From positions 645,395 through 709,394 of the forward strand of contig PJEW03000013.1 in NCBI GenBank assembly GCA_002900995.3: 64,000 nucleotides of DNA. The letters are read 5' to 3'. The translations under genes and the position numbers were made by a program. Shown piece after piece: positions 55,726-64,000 of the stretch (within the stretch, counting starts at the first letter, position 1; every line of letters starts with the position of its first letter). The notes under the pieces are model-generated. The model did no database searches. It saw only the letters and a list, made by a program, of their open reading frames with translations, and had not been told where the DNA came from. Source of the stretch: Ganoderma boninense. Taxonomy: Eukaryota; Basidiomycota; Agaricomycetes; Polyporales; Polyporaceae.

Positions 55726-56012
55726 ACTTTTACGACATGTGCATGCTCTCGCTGCTTATATCGATCATGCGTCACAATAGCTACGCATTGGTTATATCAA
55801 TAGGCCGTCGAGGTGCCGTCGATGTGGGGATAACTTCACTCAGTCGGAGTTGCAGGGTAATCTTAATCTTCAAGACTAATGAGTATCATTTTTACCATAT
55901 GCCTGGCCACTTTGCCTGGCCACTTTAGTGGATGGGTCCATGTCGGCGGTACCAGTTCGAAGGTTCGGAATTGAGGGTCAGTGTCCAACCAGTAAACGCG
56001 GCTGTGCATTGA

Positions 56013-56414
56013 TCATCTCTTCTGCCAGCCTGAGCGTGTCGCGAAATAGCTTAGTAACCACTTGATTGTCCCGGACATGGATGCTTCTTGCTTCTCTTCT
56101 TCAGCGAGTGCGGGTAGGGGATAGAAGGATGTCTTGGCACTTGAAAGGACCTGAAGGGGGAGTTTCCGAGGTGTAGCCTGCTTTCGCAAACCCTTCTTGC
56201 GTCGAGTACGTTTACAGAGGCCAGGAGCGCGCGAGAGCAGGATATCGCGGACGTGGTACTCGAATGTAGTGATAAGCTGATGCTGCCGCTCTTTGGAGAT
56301 AACCAGAGAATCAAGTGTAAGTGCTGAATGTAGCCGCTGTCGGTGGTTCCGTTCCGCAATGGAGAGGGCAGTTGTGTAGGCGGCACGCGAGAACTTTATG
56401 GGGAGCGAGAACAC
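56013..56414 (-). CDS. Short ORF of unknown function
   Basis: A 133-codon minus frame, basic in the middle (CKRTRRKKGLRKQATPRK), ending SYFATRSGWQKR. No known domain. It may be a C-terminal exon of a larger gene or a chance frame. Confidence 0.3.
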   Translation of the reverse strand: MFSLPIKFSRAAYTTALSIAERNHRQRLHSALTLDSLVISKERQHQLITTFEYHVRDILLSRAPGLCKRTRRKKGLRKQATPRKLPLQVLSSAKTSFYPLPALAEEEKQEASMSGTIKWLLSYFATRSGWQKR

Positions 56415-56525
56415 TGCAGAAGTTGTTGCATTATTGTTCTCTGTAGACGTAGATACAACGCAATACCCATGTTGTAACCATGGGACGTAGCCGACCTCGA
56501 CCTATGACCCACATGAGGAGGCTTA

Positions 56526-56739
56526 CAGCTGTTTTCATAACGATAGACCCCTCGGCGGCTTTTTACACACACGGGCGGACCTGCAAGTTCAGACACCGAA
56601 GGGGCAGCATCAAAGGAGAAGACAGCTGAGGTTGTAATATTGAATCAGCGAAGGGGTAGGATCCCTCGGATCACCCAATTCGACGTCCGCCCGTGTGTGT
56701 AAAAAGCCGCCGAGGGGCCTATCGTTATGAAAACAGCTG
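56526..56739. mobile_element. MITE with 55-bp terminal inverted repeats and TA target duplication (Tc1/mariner-like)
   Basis: Arms 56526-56580 and 56685-56739 are reverse complements with one mismatch (position 22, a/g). Both start CAGCTGTTTTCATAACGATA. The dinucleotide TA flanks both ends (56524-56525 and 56740-56741), as expected for Tc1/mariner-type insertion. The internal 104 bp has no coding capacity, so movement would depend on a transposase elsewhere. Confidence 0.88.
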
Positions 56740-56786
56740 TAACTGTGGACAGCCTCTTTCCCTTAAAGCCTGGTGTTGAAATGTTG

Positions 56787-57299
56787 TCATTGCTGTCCTC
56801 TGGCACTGAGTAATCGAAGCTGTGGGCGAACAACAAGGATGCGGGCCGAGGATGAGAGTGTGTAGCGGATTCCACGTCGAAACTGAGTCCATATGTGTGT
56901 GCTATATTTGACAGGGCCAGACACGTAACTACACGGGATATGAGACAATGCAAGTGGCAAGTGGGAGAGAAAGCAGATAGAGCCTCGAGGGCAAGGGCCC
57001 CACGGTGGCGCTGGCGCACAAGCCGGATGCAACATCCATGGGCTACTACAGTGAAGGTCAACGAAAGATGACAACTTGAAACTCACTTGGACCTTCTTGT
57101 TCCCCTCCTTGGAAGGAATAGCAGTTTCTTTGACACTGATCTCTGCAGCCTGGTCACCGTGTGGCATGGCATTGGTAGTACTTGACCGCAGGAAAGCATT
57201 CACTGTGTTCAGCCCGAAGAGCGACATGAGATACAAGCTATTGCGAATGCCGGATGATTCGAGTGCTGTATAGGGAGACTTGTTACTTGCAACGGTCAC
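56787..57299 (-). other. Minus-strand frame with one likely exon, unknown
   Basis: An exon-like stretch (GIRNSLYLMSLFGLNTVNAF, then PHGDQAAEISVKETAIPSKE) ends at a GTGAGT donor near 57090. No partner exon or domain was recognised. Confidence 0.3.
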
Positions 57300-57727
57300 T
57301 GTATGAAGAACAGAGCATGCCGACTTGGACAGGCCGTCCCTTGGTGGATGATAGTAGGGACTACAACGGAGTTTTCAAACTGCAGACAAACTGCAGGCCT
57401 AATAGGCCTTGCAGCTTTGAAGGCTACCTTCCCTGCCGCATGCGCACGCTGTGCCGTGCCACGGGATGGACTTGGCCATGGGTCTCGAACCGAGTCGAAC
57501 GTCGGCCGTGCCTGATCGATGACCGACCCTCCCGCCCGCAACAACGCGCACCTCTCCCCCTTGCTAAATGCTTGTGTCCAAGCCTTGCGTCCGTGTCGTG
57601 TTCGCTGCGCCTTCGTCGCTGAGCCCTGAGCCCTGAGGGCGGAGCGAACGCGACACCTTAAGTACCTCCAGACTCGCTGGGTGCAGCGCGCCACATCGAC
57701 GACGTCGATCTTGACGCGCTTGACACC

Positions 57728-57739
57728 TGTCAGTGTTGT
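57728..57739. repeat. Target-site duplication of the LINE, left
   Basis: TGTCAGTGTTGT, repeated exactly at 59459-59470. Confidence 0.9.
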
Positions 57740-59458
57740 TAGATAGATAGATAGATAGATATATTCATTGATTATAGTGGCATGTAGGCCGTCTCGGCCG
57801 AAGTTGCCACTGTCACTATCCTACTAAGGTATGGCTGCTCGAGGGACTACCGATGTCTATGGTAAGCGAACACTGGGAGGGACTCAACTCTGTAAACAGC
57901 ACATGGTGGCATAGGACGTGGGAGCGGGGGAGCGTGAGACAATCGGAACAGGAGTCTAGTCTGGAATACCCGGGGCACTCTACGAGCGGAGGCAGGTAGT
58001 AAGGTAGTTGACGTTGTGGGGGGGACACTGAGGGAAGGGAAGCCATGAAAACAGATGGACGACATGAGCGTAGTTGTAAATGGCAGGAGTGGAGGCCCGG
58101 AGGCCTGGCTCCCATCACAGGGGTAGTCTTGGGGTGTGGGTGATATCCATGAGGGGGAAGCCGCTTGGGCAAGTGGATGTGTTCGCCGTGTTAGGAGGAC
58201 GAGTCCGAGGAGTCCGGGACAAGGTAGAGTTGTCTGAACTGGTGATGACCGGAGAGACAGCGCGTAAAGATCTCCGCACGGATGGGACAGTCGCGAGATG
58301 TCACGCGATGTGGGCCCTTGCAGAGCGCGCACTTCGGTTGGGTATGTTTGCACTGTGCTGCATCAGCACAGGCATTCTCAGATGGACAGCTGCAGGCACT
58401 TGTAGCGTGTGCGCCTGCGCAAAGGCCGCAAGTAGAGGAGCTCTTGCAGTAGCGGCCAATGTGGCCAAAGCGATGGCAGTTGTAGCATTGCGTGGGTAGG
58501 GAGCGGAACCGTTCTGCTCGAAGTAGCCGTCCTTCGATTGCGATACCGTTTTTGATGGCGAGGTTGGCGAGCTCAGGTTCGGAGAAGAACAAAATCATGG
58601 ATGAGTGCGACTTGTGAGAGCGGTGGTCAGAATGGCGGGACATCCACCGGACATCATCGAGGACATCCACCGCCCACTGCTCCTCACCCAGATATGAGTT
58701 TTCTCGAACCACGGTCTTAGCTGCCTCCTTTCGGCATGCATCATCGTCAAGGTTGAAGGTTGTTGGCACTCCGTGGACTAATACACGGTAGGAAGAGTAG
58801 AAGACCTCGAGCTTTCGTGACAGCTCGGGCAGCCACTCCTCGTCGTTAGTCCGGGCAGTGTCGCGCTCGTCCTGGTTGTGCCACATGATACGGATGTTGC
58901 CATTGCGGAGCTTAGCGACAGCGCGGACACGCAGGGGAGGACCGTTGGGGATAGTGGAAAGGGTCGTGCGAGCGAGGATATCATTGATAGTACGTTGGAT
59001 GTCGGCAGGGGTGTCTTGGGCAAGGGCAGGGTGCTTGTAGTCTAACTGACGCAGGATAAAGTCGTAACGCGGAGGGTGTGGCTCACGAATCGCAGTGCTT
59101 GAAGGAGTGCTCGAAGGCGGGGTGCTCAGTTTTGAGTCTATTGCGCTCTTGGAGGCAGCAACCTGTGCATACGATAGAGCCTTCTGCTGTGACTCCGCAA
59201 CTTGTGCAGCGAGGGAGTCGATCTTAGTGCAGAGAGTGGCGAAGGGGGAGTCGAGGCGAGCAGATTGGAGTGCTGCCGTTGTGACATCTAGGAGGGACTT
59301 GAAGGTGGCCAGTGGAACCGATACGGTCTTAGCTGTTTTGGATTTCGGAACCGCGACACTGGAGAGCAGAGCTTGGATACGGGAGAGCATGTCGGCGGCG
59401 GGCACGCCAGGGCCGCCTGCAGGTGGCGTGGGAGAGTGGCTCATGGTGGTGGGAGAAG
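57740..59458 (-). mobile_element. ORF1-only LINE (non-LTR retrotransposon)
   Basis: 1719 bp between perfect 12-bp target duplications. On the minus strand it begins 14 bp before the ORF1 ATG (59444), carries a full ORF1, then about 450 bp without any reverse transcriptase, and ends in a (TATC)n-type tail (57741-57762). This is an internally deleted or ORF1-only LINE, similar in layout to the half-a-LINE elements known elsewhere. The ORF1 zinc-knuckle type is like that of Tad/Inkcap elements of fungi. Confidence 0.85.
58191..59444 (-). CDS. LINE ORF1 protein with CCHC zinc knuckles, intact
   Basis: 417 residues without interruption. The N-terminal third is helical (DSLAAQVAESQQKALSYAQV). The middle resembles an RNA-binding fold of ORF1 proteins (LRVRAVAKLRNGNIRIMWHN, then LVHGVPTTFN). 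The C-terminal part has CCHC knuckles: CYNCHRFGHIGRYC, CGLCAGAHATSAC and CALCKGPHRVTSRDC. Such proteins coat the element's RNA and act as chaperones. That the frame is fully open, while many relics in the window are broken, fits recent mobility or selection. Confidence 0.9.
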   Translation of the reverse strand: MSHSPTPPAGGPGVPAADMLSRIQALLSSVAVPKSKTAKTVSVPLATFKSLLDVTTAALQSARLDSPFATLCTKIDSLAAQVAESQQKALSYAQVAASKSAIDSKLSTPPSSTPSSTAIREPHPPRYDFILRQLDYKHPALAQDTPADIQRTINDILARTTLSTIPNGPPLRVRAVAKLRNGNIRIMWHNQDERDTARTNDEEWLPELSRKLEVFYSSYRVLVHGVPTTFNLDDDACRKEAAKTVVRENSYLGEEQWAVDVLDDVRWMSRHSDHRSHKSHSSMILFFSEPELANLAIKNGIAIEGRLLRAERFRSLPTQCYNCHRFGHIGRYCKSSSTCGLCAGAHATSACSCPSENACADAAQCKHTQPKCALCKGPHRVTSRDCPIRAEIFTRCLSGHHQFRQLYLVPDSSDSSS

Positions 59459-59470
59459 TGTCAGTGTTGT
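59459..59470. repeat. Target-site duplication of the LINE, right
   Basis: TGTCAGTGTTGT, identical to 57728-57739. Confidence 0.9.
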
Positions 59471-59871
59471 GAATCGAGGAAGAGCGCTTGTGGCGGACTT
59501 CGTCCTATTTTTGACGGCGAGACAGGAGAACGGGTCCCCAGGCCTCAGTGGTCTGCAGCATCCATAGGTTCAGGATGTCATGTTAGCACCATCGCGAGCA
59601 CACGCTGAACATCACCGGTGACCAGTCGGGGGCGGCAGAAGACTGGAGGGGCAGCGGAACGCCGCGAGAGGAATCATGGTGTACAGCGGGTCAGAATGAT
59701 CTAGGTCATGCGTACCATGTGGCGGGGAAAGGTGGCCTTCAAAGCTGCAAGGCCTATTAGGCCTGCAGTTTGTAAACTCCGTTGTAGGTCCCTCTATCTT
59801 GAGGTCATACGCTCGCTAGGGTGCCTTGATGGCCTGAACACCGAGACGTCAGAGCGACACGCCGGCAAAGC

Positions 59872-60153
59872 ATGGGAAGCGAGCACGATGACGCCCAAGA
59901 AGCCGAATACAAGACAGTGACACTCAAGCTGCTCCTTGCGTCCAACGTCCGTCGCGCCTACCAACACCCACTGACTCCGTCCGCTCATCGTGTCTCGCTC
60001 GCCGATCTCAGTAAGCGCTATGGCGCTGTCGACTTTCTGGCCGATTTCACCGCTTATATGGCCACCCACCTTCCATCTGTCCAGGTCGACCTCTCCCTCG
60101 CCCTCTCCCGCGCCCGCGTCCTCATCCTCGCGCTGCACATCGGAGGCCGCTGA
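59872..60153 (+). pseudogene. Possible C-terminal fragment of a Plavaka/KDZ-type element protein
   Basis: The plus frame has YKTVTLKLLLASNVRRAYQH, then RVSLADLSKRYGAVDFLADF and TAYMATHLPS. This resembles the region after the catalytic core of Plavaka-type transposases (RVPLADLExxYGAxDF pattern, from memory). It runs without a break into the left 501-bp arm. It is short and no other part of a transposase is adjacent. Confidence 0.3.
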
Positions 60154-60581
60154 CACATGGTGAGGCAGGAGCACCTCTACGCCTGATGGACGTTGCTGAC
60201 CAATGCCGAGTTGAACGTCAAGAGCCAGCTTCCTAACGTTAGCCATGCTTGGATGGGAGCCGATTGGGCTGCGTTGTACTAGGAGGCTCATTAGCAAGAC
60301 CATGTTTGCGATGGGTGAGTCGCGATCAACAGTTTTTGCCGGTGTAGACCATGCGGACTCACATTCGAACTCGCGCATCACCCAGGATCTGAGGGAGGGT
60401 GGCAGGCAGATGTTGATGCTCTGCATGTGCTCCTGCTGTTGGGAAGTGCCATCTTCGACTTTGCGATCCACCTCGGGTCGCCCGTCGAACACATCTGACG
60501 CGCTGCTGCCTACCTCCGTCTCCGCTATTCCTCCGCCCTGACTACTCGCCCACCCTTCTCATGCTCCGTCGGGCAGTGCTC
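60081..60581 (+). repeat. Left arm of a 501-bp inverted duplication
   Basis: Reverse complement of 63120-63620. One mismatch was noticed (c/a near 60098), and ORFs in the arms are identical over ~140 codons. Confidence 0.95.
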
Positions 60582-63119
60582 AAGAACTCGCAGATTGCGT
60601 AGGGCTACGGCTTGACCGAAAGCTGCACAAACCTGCCCTTTCCACAGCTCGACAGGAGCATTGTCACCCCGGGGTCTACGGGCCGCCTCATTCCATGGAC
60701 CACTGTCGCCCGGAGGGGACGTCGAAGATGATCAAGGACGATTTGCGGTGCGACAGTAGCGCGGCGAATGTAGCACCCCAAGTGTCGGGGATAGCAACGC
60801 CACCCTCCACAGTGCGTATCTTCAACCTTTCTTCTTGCGTGAGGCTAAGCGAGGTGTTGGCAGACCCGCGGACAGGGAAGCAGGCGAGGGGGCACGCGCA
60901 TGAGAACCTCGAAGTTTGAGACCTGGGCCGCACCATGTCGTGTCGTTAATGTGGGTAGCGCTCGTACGTCACTCTTGGGGACGGCAGTAAGATGGTGGAC
61001 TTTACGTGCGCCATCGGAGTCACTACCCTCGGCAAGTCGCATCCCTACTTACGTTCCATCTACGACACGGCGGGTTATTCAGAGCTTTATAGGGTACTGC
61101 AATCCACACACATGAGTGTAGGGGCTGCCGACTGCGCCTATCTTCATCAAGCTTATCTTCGGTGATGGCGGGTACGTGCCTCCTCTGGCGTACTTTCTGC
61201 ACGCAGATCAAGGAAGTCAGAGCGCTGGTGTTGCGTGTCATGCGGGCCTACCGAGCTTTCGCCGCGCTCAACATGCTCACGCAACCCGACCCCGCGGGTA
61301 CGCGCGCGGTGCTTGACCTGCGTGTTAACGGCTTCTGGCCAGGCTCGCGAGCCGCGTCGCGGCACGGGGCGCGAGCTAGGGGATACGGATCCTGATGAGG
61401 AGCGTGTACGCAGTGGTACCGTTGATGATGCCGATGAATATGTCGACTGAGGTCCTCGCGGATGGTGTGCGGATCTTGGGGGAGGTGGACCGCAATGTCG
61501 TTCAGGAGGGCGAGGGACAAGAACACTTGTGATACAGCAATTGCAGCCATGGACCATCGCCGCGACCACCGCGCACCCCGCCGGGCTCGCGCCCCGCGAA
61601 CAGCACGGGGGCGGGAGGAGTGCCTCGATGTCGCTGAACGATTTAGAAGAAGCAGGAGACGGAAGCTCGATAGAACAAAAACTGCGTACGCCTTTGAGTC
61701 GCGCGGGCCCTCGCCACATGCGGTACGTCCTAGAGCGTGGCGACGACACAGCGGATACCCGATGCCAACAGGCTGCACTCAAGCGCAGGTTCGAGCCGCT
61801 TCAGCCACCGGTCACCCAAGCTGCATGCCGAGGTCCACAGCCATTCGATCGAGCTACGGGACGCTGGTGGTGTCAAGTGGGGCTCACGGGGCAAAGCTGG
61901 TGTGTATCCTCCTAGCCACTGACCTGGAATCACGACTTACAAATTAAGTTCTGACTCCACAGGAAGCGACTGCACAGGGGGCAGCCTGTCGGGCAATCCC
62001 TGAACCGTCACGTTGCCGGGTAACTTGTATCACGGCTGTTGTAGGAGCCGCACCTGCGCGCGGCAACAGAAAACGTTTCGGCTTCGGCAGGCGATGGGGG
62101 GATTGGAGGCAAGATCATGGGGGCAATCATTATGAGGCGGCCAGGAGGCGGCGAGAGCAGATGCAAGGCCGCCCACAGCAGTGATTTTGCGGGGCGCCCT
62201 GGCCAGGAACTGGTGCGGATGCGGATGGGTGGCGGCCAGCGTCCCCGAATGTTATTGAACGCGGAACCTGTGGCGTGCACGCACCCACCGGAGTGCTTGC
62301 GTCCGACGTCCACCGCCATATGCATGCGCGCGCATGGGCTCCGTCTAGCCTTCGCGCTGCCCACCGAGTGGGCTCGAGTGGGTCGACGCTGCATCGGAGT
62401 CGCCGGGGATGTTCAGCGACGACGACGTGGGTGCTGTGGAGCTCATCGGGTCAAGCGTGATTGTGGGGATGTAGCGTTGTCTCCGTCGGCAACTCCACGA
62501 GGGCCTGCTGGCTAAGGACGGCGGGCGGGGATGCCATTTCGGGAGAACACAGGGTGAACACCAAGTATGGTGCCGTGCCGCTGACAAGGTCGCAAACTGG
62601 ATCGTCTTCGCAGGTTTATCACTTGTGTATGCATCGAGTTTTCTGCCGTACCTCTACAAATGTATGACAACCTTGGTTACATGTTGTGGAGTGGTGTACT
62701 CCAAGCGCATACGTGGTACAAACGTAGGCAAAGCTTTATGGCATACACAATCTGGTATCACTACACATCTGATGAATGCCCAAAGACGTAGACGTTTGCA
62801 TACGCCTCCTGGAATTGTTCGTTGTTCTCTACGTGACGAAACTGTCTTCTCAAGGATGGCGTGGAACGGTGTGATGGACGGAGGCTCTATTTTGTACTCC
62901 AGTGAGAGTAGACGGTCATTGAAAGACGAGATTCTTACAGGTGCGAAAAGACCCCCTCAACTGTGAAATGTTTGGAAGACCTGATGCAAGCAATGTTGGG
63001 GAAATTGACGCTGCGCAGCGCTGGATTGGCCAACTCCGAGGGAAGGGGTGAGGCTGTCGCATTGGACCGCTTCAGTACCTTTCTTCTAGCTGCATCGGCC
63101 TTGCCCCGGGTGCTATCTC
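60582..63119. other. 2.5 kb between the arms, no recognisable gene
   Basis: Several overlapping frames (minus 61153-61782 and 61248-61778; plus 62625-62966) without a known domain. One minus frame has hydrophobic VDIFIGIINGTTAYTLLIRI (about 61450-61390), suggesting a membrane-protein relic. No transposase or polymerase motif was seen. Confidence 0.45.
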
Positions 63120-63620
63120 GAGCACTGCCCGACGGAGCATGAGAAGGGTGGGCGAGTAGTCAGGGCGGAGGAATAGCGGAGACGGAGGTAGGCAGCAGCG
63201 CGTCAGATGTGTTCGACGGGCGACCCGAGGTGGATCGCAAAGTCGAAGATGGCACTTCCCAACAGCAGGAGCACATGCAGAGCATCAACATCTGCCTGCC
63301 ACCCTCCCTCAGATCCTGGGTGATGCGCGAGTTCGAATGTGAGTCCGCATGGTCTACACCGGCAAAAACTGTTGATCGCGACTCACCCATCGCAAACATG
63401 GTCTTGCTAATGAGCCTCCTAGTACAACGCAGCCCAATCGGCTCCCATCCAAGCATGGCTAACGTTAGGAAGCTGGCTCTTGACGTTCAACTCGGCATTG
63501 GTCAGCAACGTCCATCAGGCGTAGAGGTGCTCCTGCCTCACCATGTGTCAGCGGCCTCCGATGTGCAGCGCGAGGATGAGGACGCGGGCGCGGGAGAGGG
63601 AGAGGGAGAGGTCGACCTGG
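63120..63620 (-). repeat. Right arm of the 501-bp inverted duplication
   Basis: Matches 60081-60581 in reverse. Homology stops sharply on both sides: inner border at gagcactgccc, outer border at gtcgacctgg. Confidence 0.95.
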
Positions 63621-64000
63621 GGGGTTCAGAGGAACGCGGCGGCGGAGCCGGGAGCAAGCAAGGTTAGGTCCCTCGTCAGCGCCAGCCTCGGCCGAGTAAT
63701 GCGACTGGTGCATGACGTGAGTAGCGTCGGGGATCGCGCGGTCGAGAGTATGGGGTGGACGAGATCGAGAGCGTCGGCGGGTGATGCGGGGTAGGAGACG
63801 GGCGGGAGGGGCTGGGACTTGGAGGGAGTCGAGGGTGGGAAAGACGGCGGTGGAGACTTCTTCGCGGGTCGAGCGGAGCTGCTCGCGGAGGTTGTCGTAC
63901 TCGCGCTCGAGCTGGTGCAGCTAGCAGCTGCTCACGCTTTTCGCCCACGTCTGAGGACGCGCCATCGGAGAACCAAATTGACCTGGATATGCCCAGTCGG
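63621..64000. other. Right end of window, unassigned
   Basis: Minus frames with a helical stretch LEREYDNLREQLRSTREEV (about 63900-63845) could be a coiled-coil exon. The window ends before any context is available. Confidence 0.3.

Larger units (their letters stand above)
57351..59798. mobile_element. Non-autonomous DNA element with ~80-90-bp inverted ends, split by a LINE
   Basis: The left end 57351-57440 and right end 59721-59798 are imperfect reverse complements sharing tacaacggagttt, aaactgcaggcctaatagg and gcagctttgaaggc. The left end has an extra caaactgcagac. Removing the LINE and one copy of its 12-bp duplication leaves about 0.7 kb between the outer borders. No transposase is visible, and a clear target-site duplication was not found. 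Confidence 0.6.

Noticed and set aside
57296..57694. Minus ORF sharing KVAFKAARPIRPAVC with a plus ORF at 59.7 kb as a gene family
   Set aside because: The match is explained by the inverted terminal repeats of the TIR element, not by protein conservation.
58080..59472. Plus-strand ORFs over the LINE (58080-58499, 59095-59472)
   Set aside because: They are antisense shadows of the well-supported ORF1.
60081..63620. Calling the 501-bp arms LTRs
   Set aside because: They are inverted, not direct, lack TG/CA ends and flank no retroelement coding.
1..64000. tRNA, rRNA genes, CRISPR arrays
   Set aside because: No cloverleaf-compatible segment with a GGTTCGAnnCC arm, no rRNA core motifs and no regularly spaced direct repeats with unique spacers were seen. 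CRISPR is not expected in a fungus.

Overview
The window reads as nuclear DNA of a filamentous basidiomycete, most likely an Agaricomycete of the polypore type. The reasons are short introns (about 44-75 bp) with GTRNGT donors and CTNAY-like branch sites, a cellular RNA-dependent RNA polymerase, a chromodomain Ty3/gypsy element, a KDZ/Plavaka-type transposase fragment, F-box and WD40 relics, and serine/threonine-rich single-pass membrane proteins. It is a gene-poor, transposon-rich, rearranged stretch of a draft assembly: there is a 100-N gap at 21535-21634, and many relics carry single-base frameshifts.

Layout. 1-1.2 kb: start of a Plavaka/KDZ-type transposase running off the left edge. 1.2-5.1 kb: nothing recognisable. 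5.1-7.0 kb (-): a well-spliced protein of unknown function. 7.7-17.2 kb (-): a probable membrane-protein gene split by a 6.5-kb chromovirus (8414-14948) with 459-bp LTRs, a 5-bp target duplication, a probable -1 frameshift site between gag and pol, and a self-priming PBS. 17.8-19.0 kb (+): a predicted gene of unknown function. 19.4-24.1 and 29.4-33.4 kb: two diverged copies of F-box/WD40 and other relics, separated by non-coding sequence with a roughly 400-bp tandem repeat. 35.9-36.6 kb: a 60-bp minisatellite that is open on both strands.

38.2-42.5 kb (+): an RNA-dependent RNA polymerase gene, modelled here in 10 exons with all junctions in frame. It is the clearest intact gene and belongs to the RNA-silencing pathway that restrains transposons.

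42.7-48.3 kb: a mosaic of broken housekeeping-gene pieces. It holds a truncated PP2A-like phosphatase (-), an acyl-protein-thioesterase-like hydrolase (+) whose middle ~195 bp is inverted, an IMPACT/YIH1-family gene (+) with a 1-bp insertion, a lost splice donor and a missing conserved loop, a frameshifted membrane protein (-), and three colinear fragments of the splicing factor Prp8 (-) with a ~1.2-kb interruption. This block is the most unusual part of the window.

51.6-55.7 kb (+): a proline-rich ORF followed by a BRCT-domain protein gene. 56.5-59.8 kb: a 214-bp mariner-like MITE, and a TIR element split by an ORF1-only LINE with a perfect 12-bp target duplication. 60.1-63.6 kb: two nearly identical 501-bp arms in inverted orientation around 2.5 kb of unassigned DNA.
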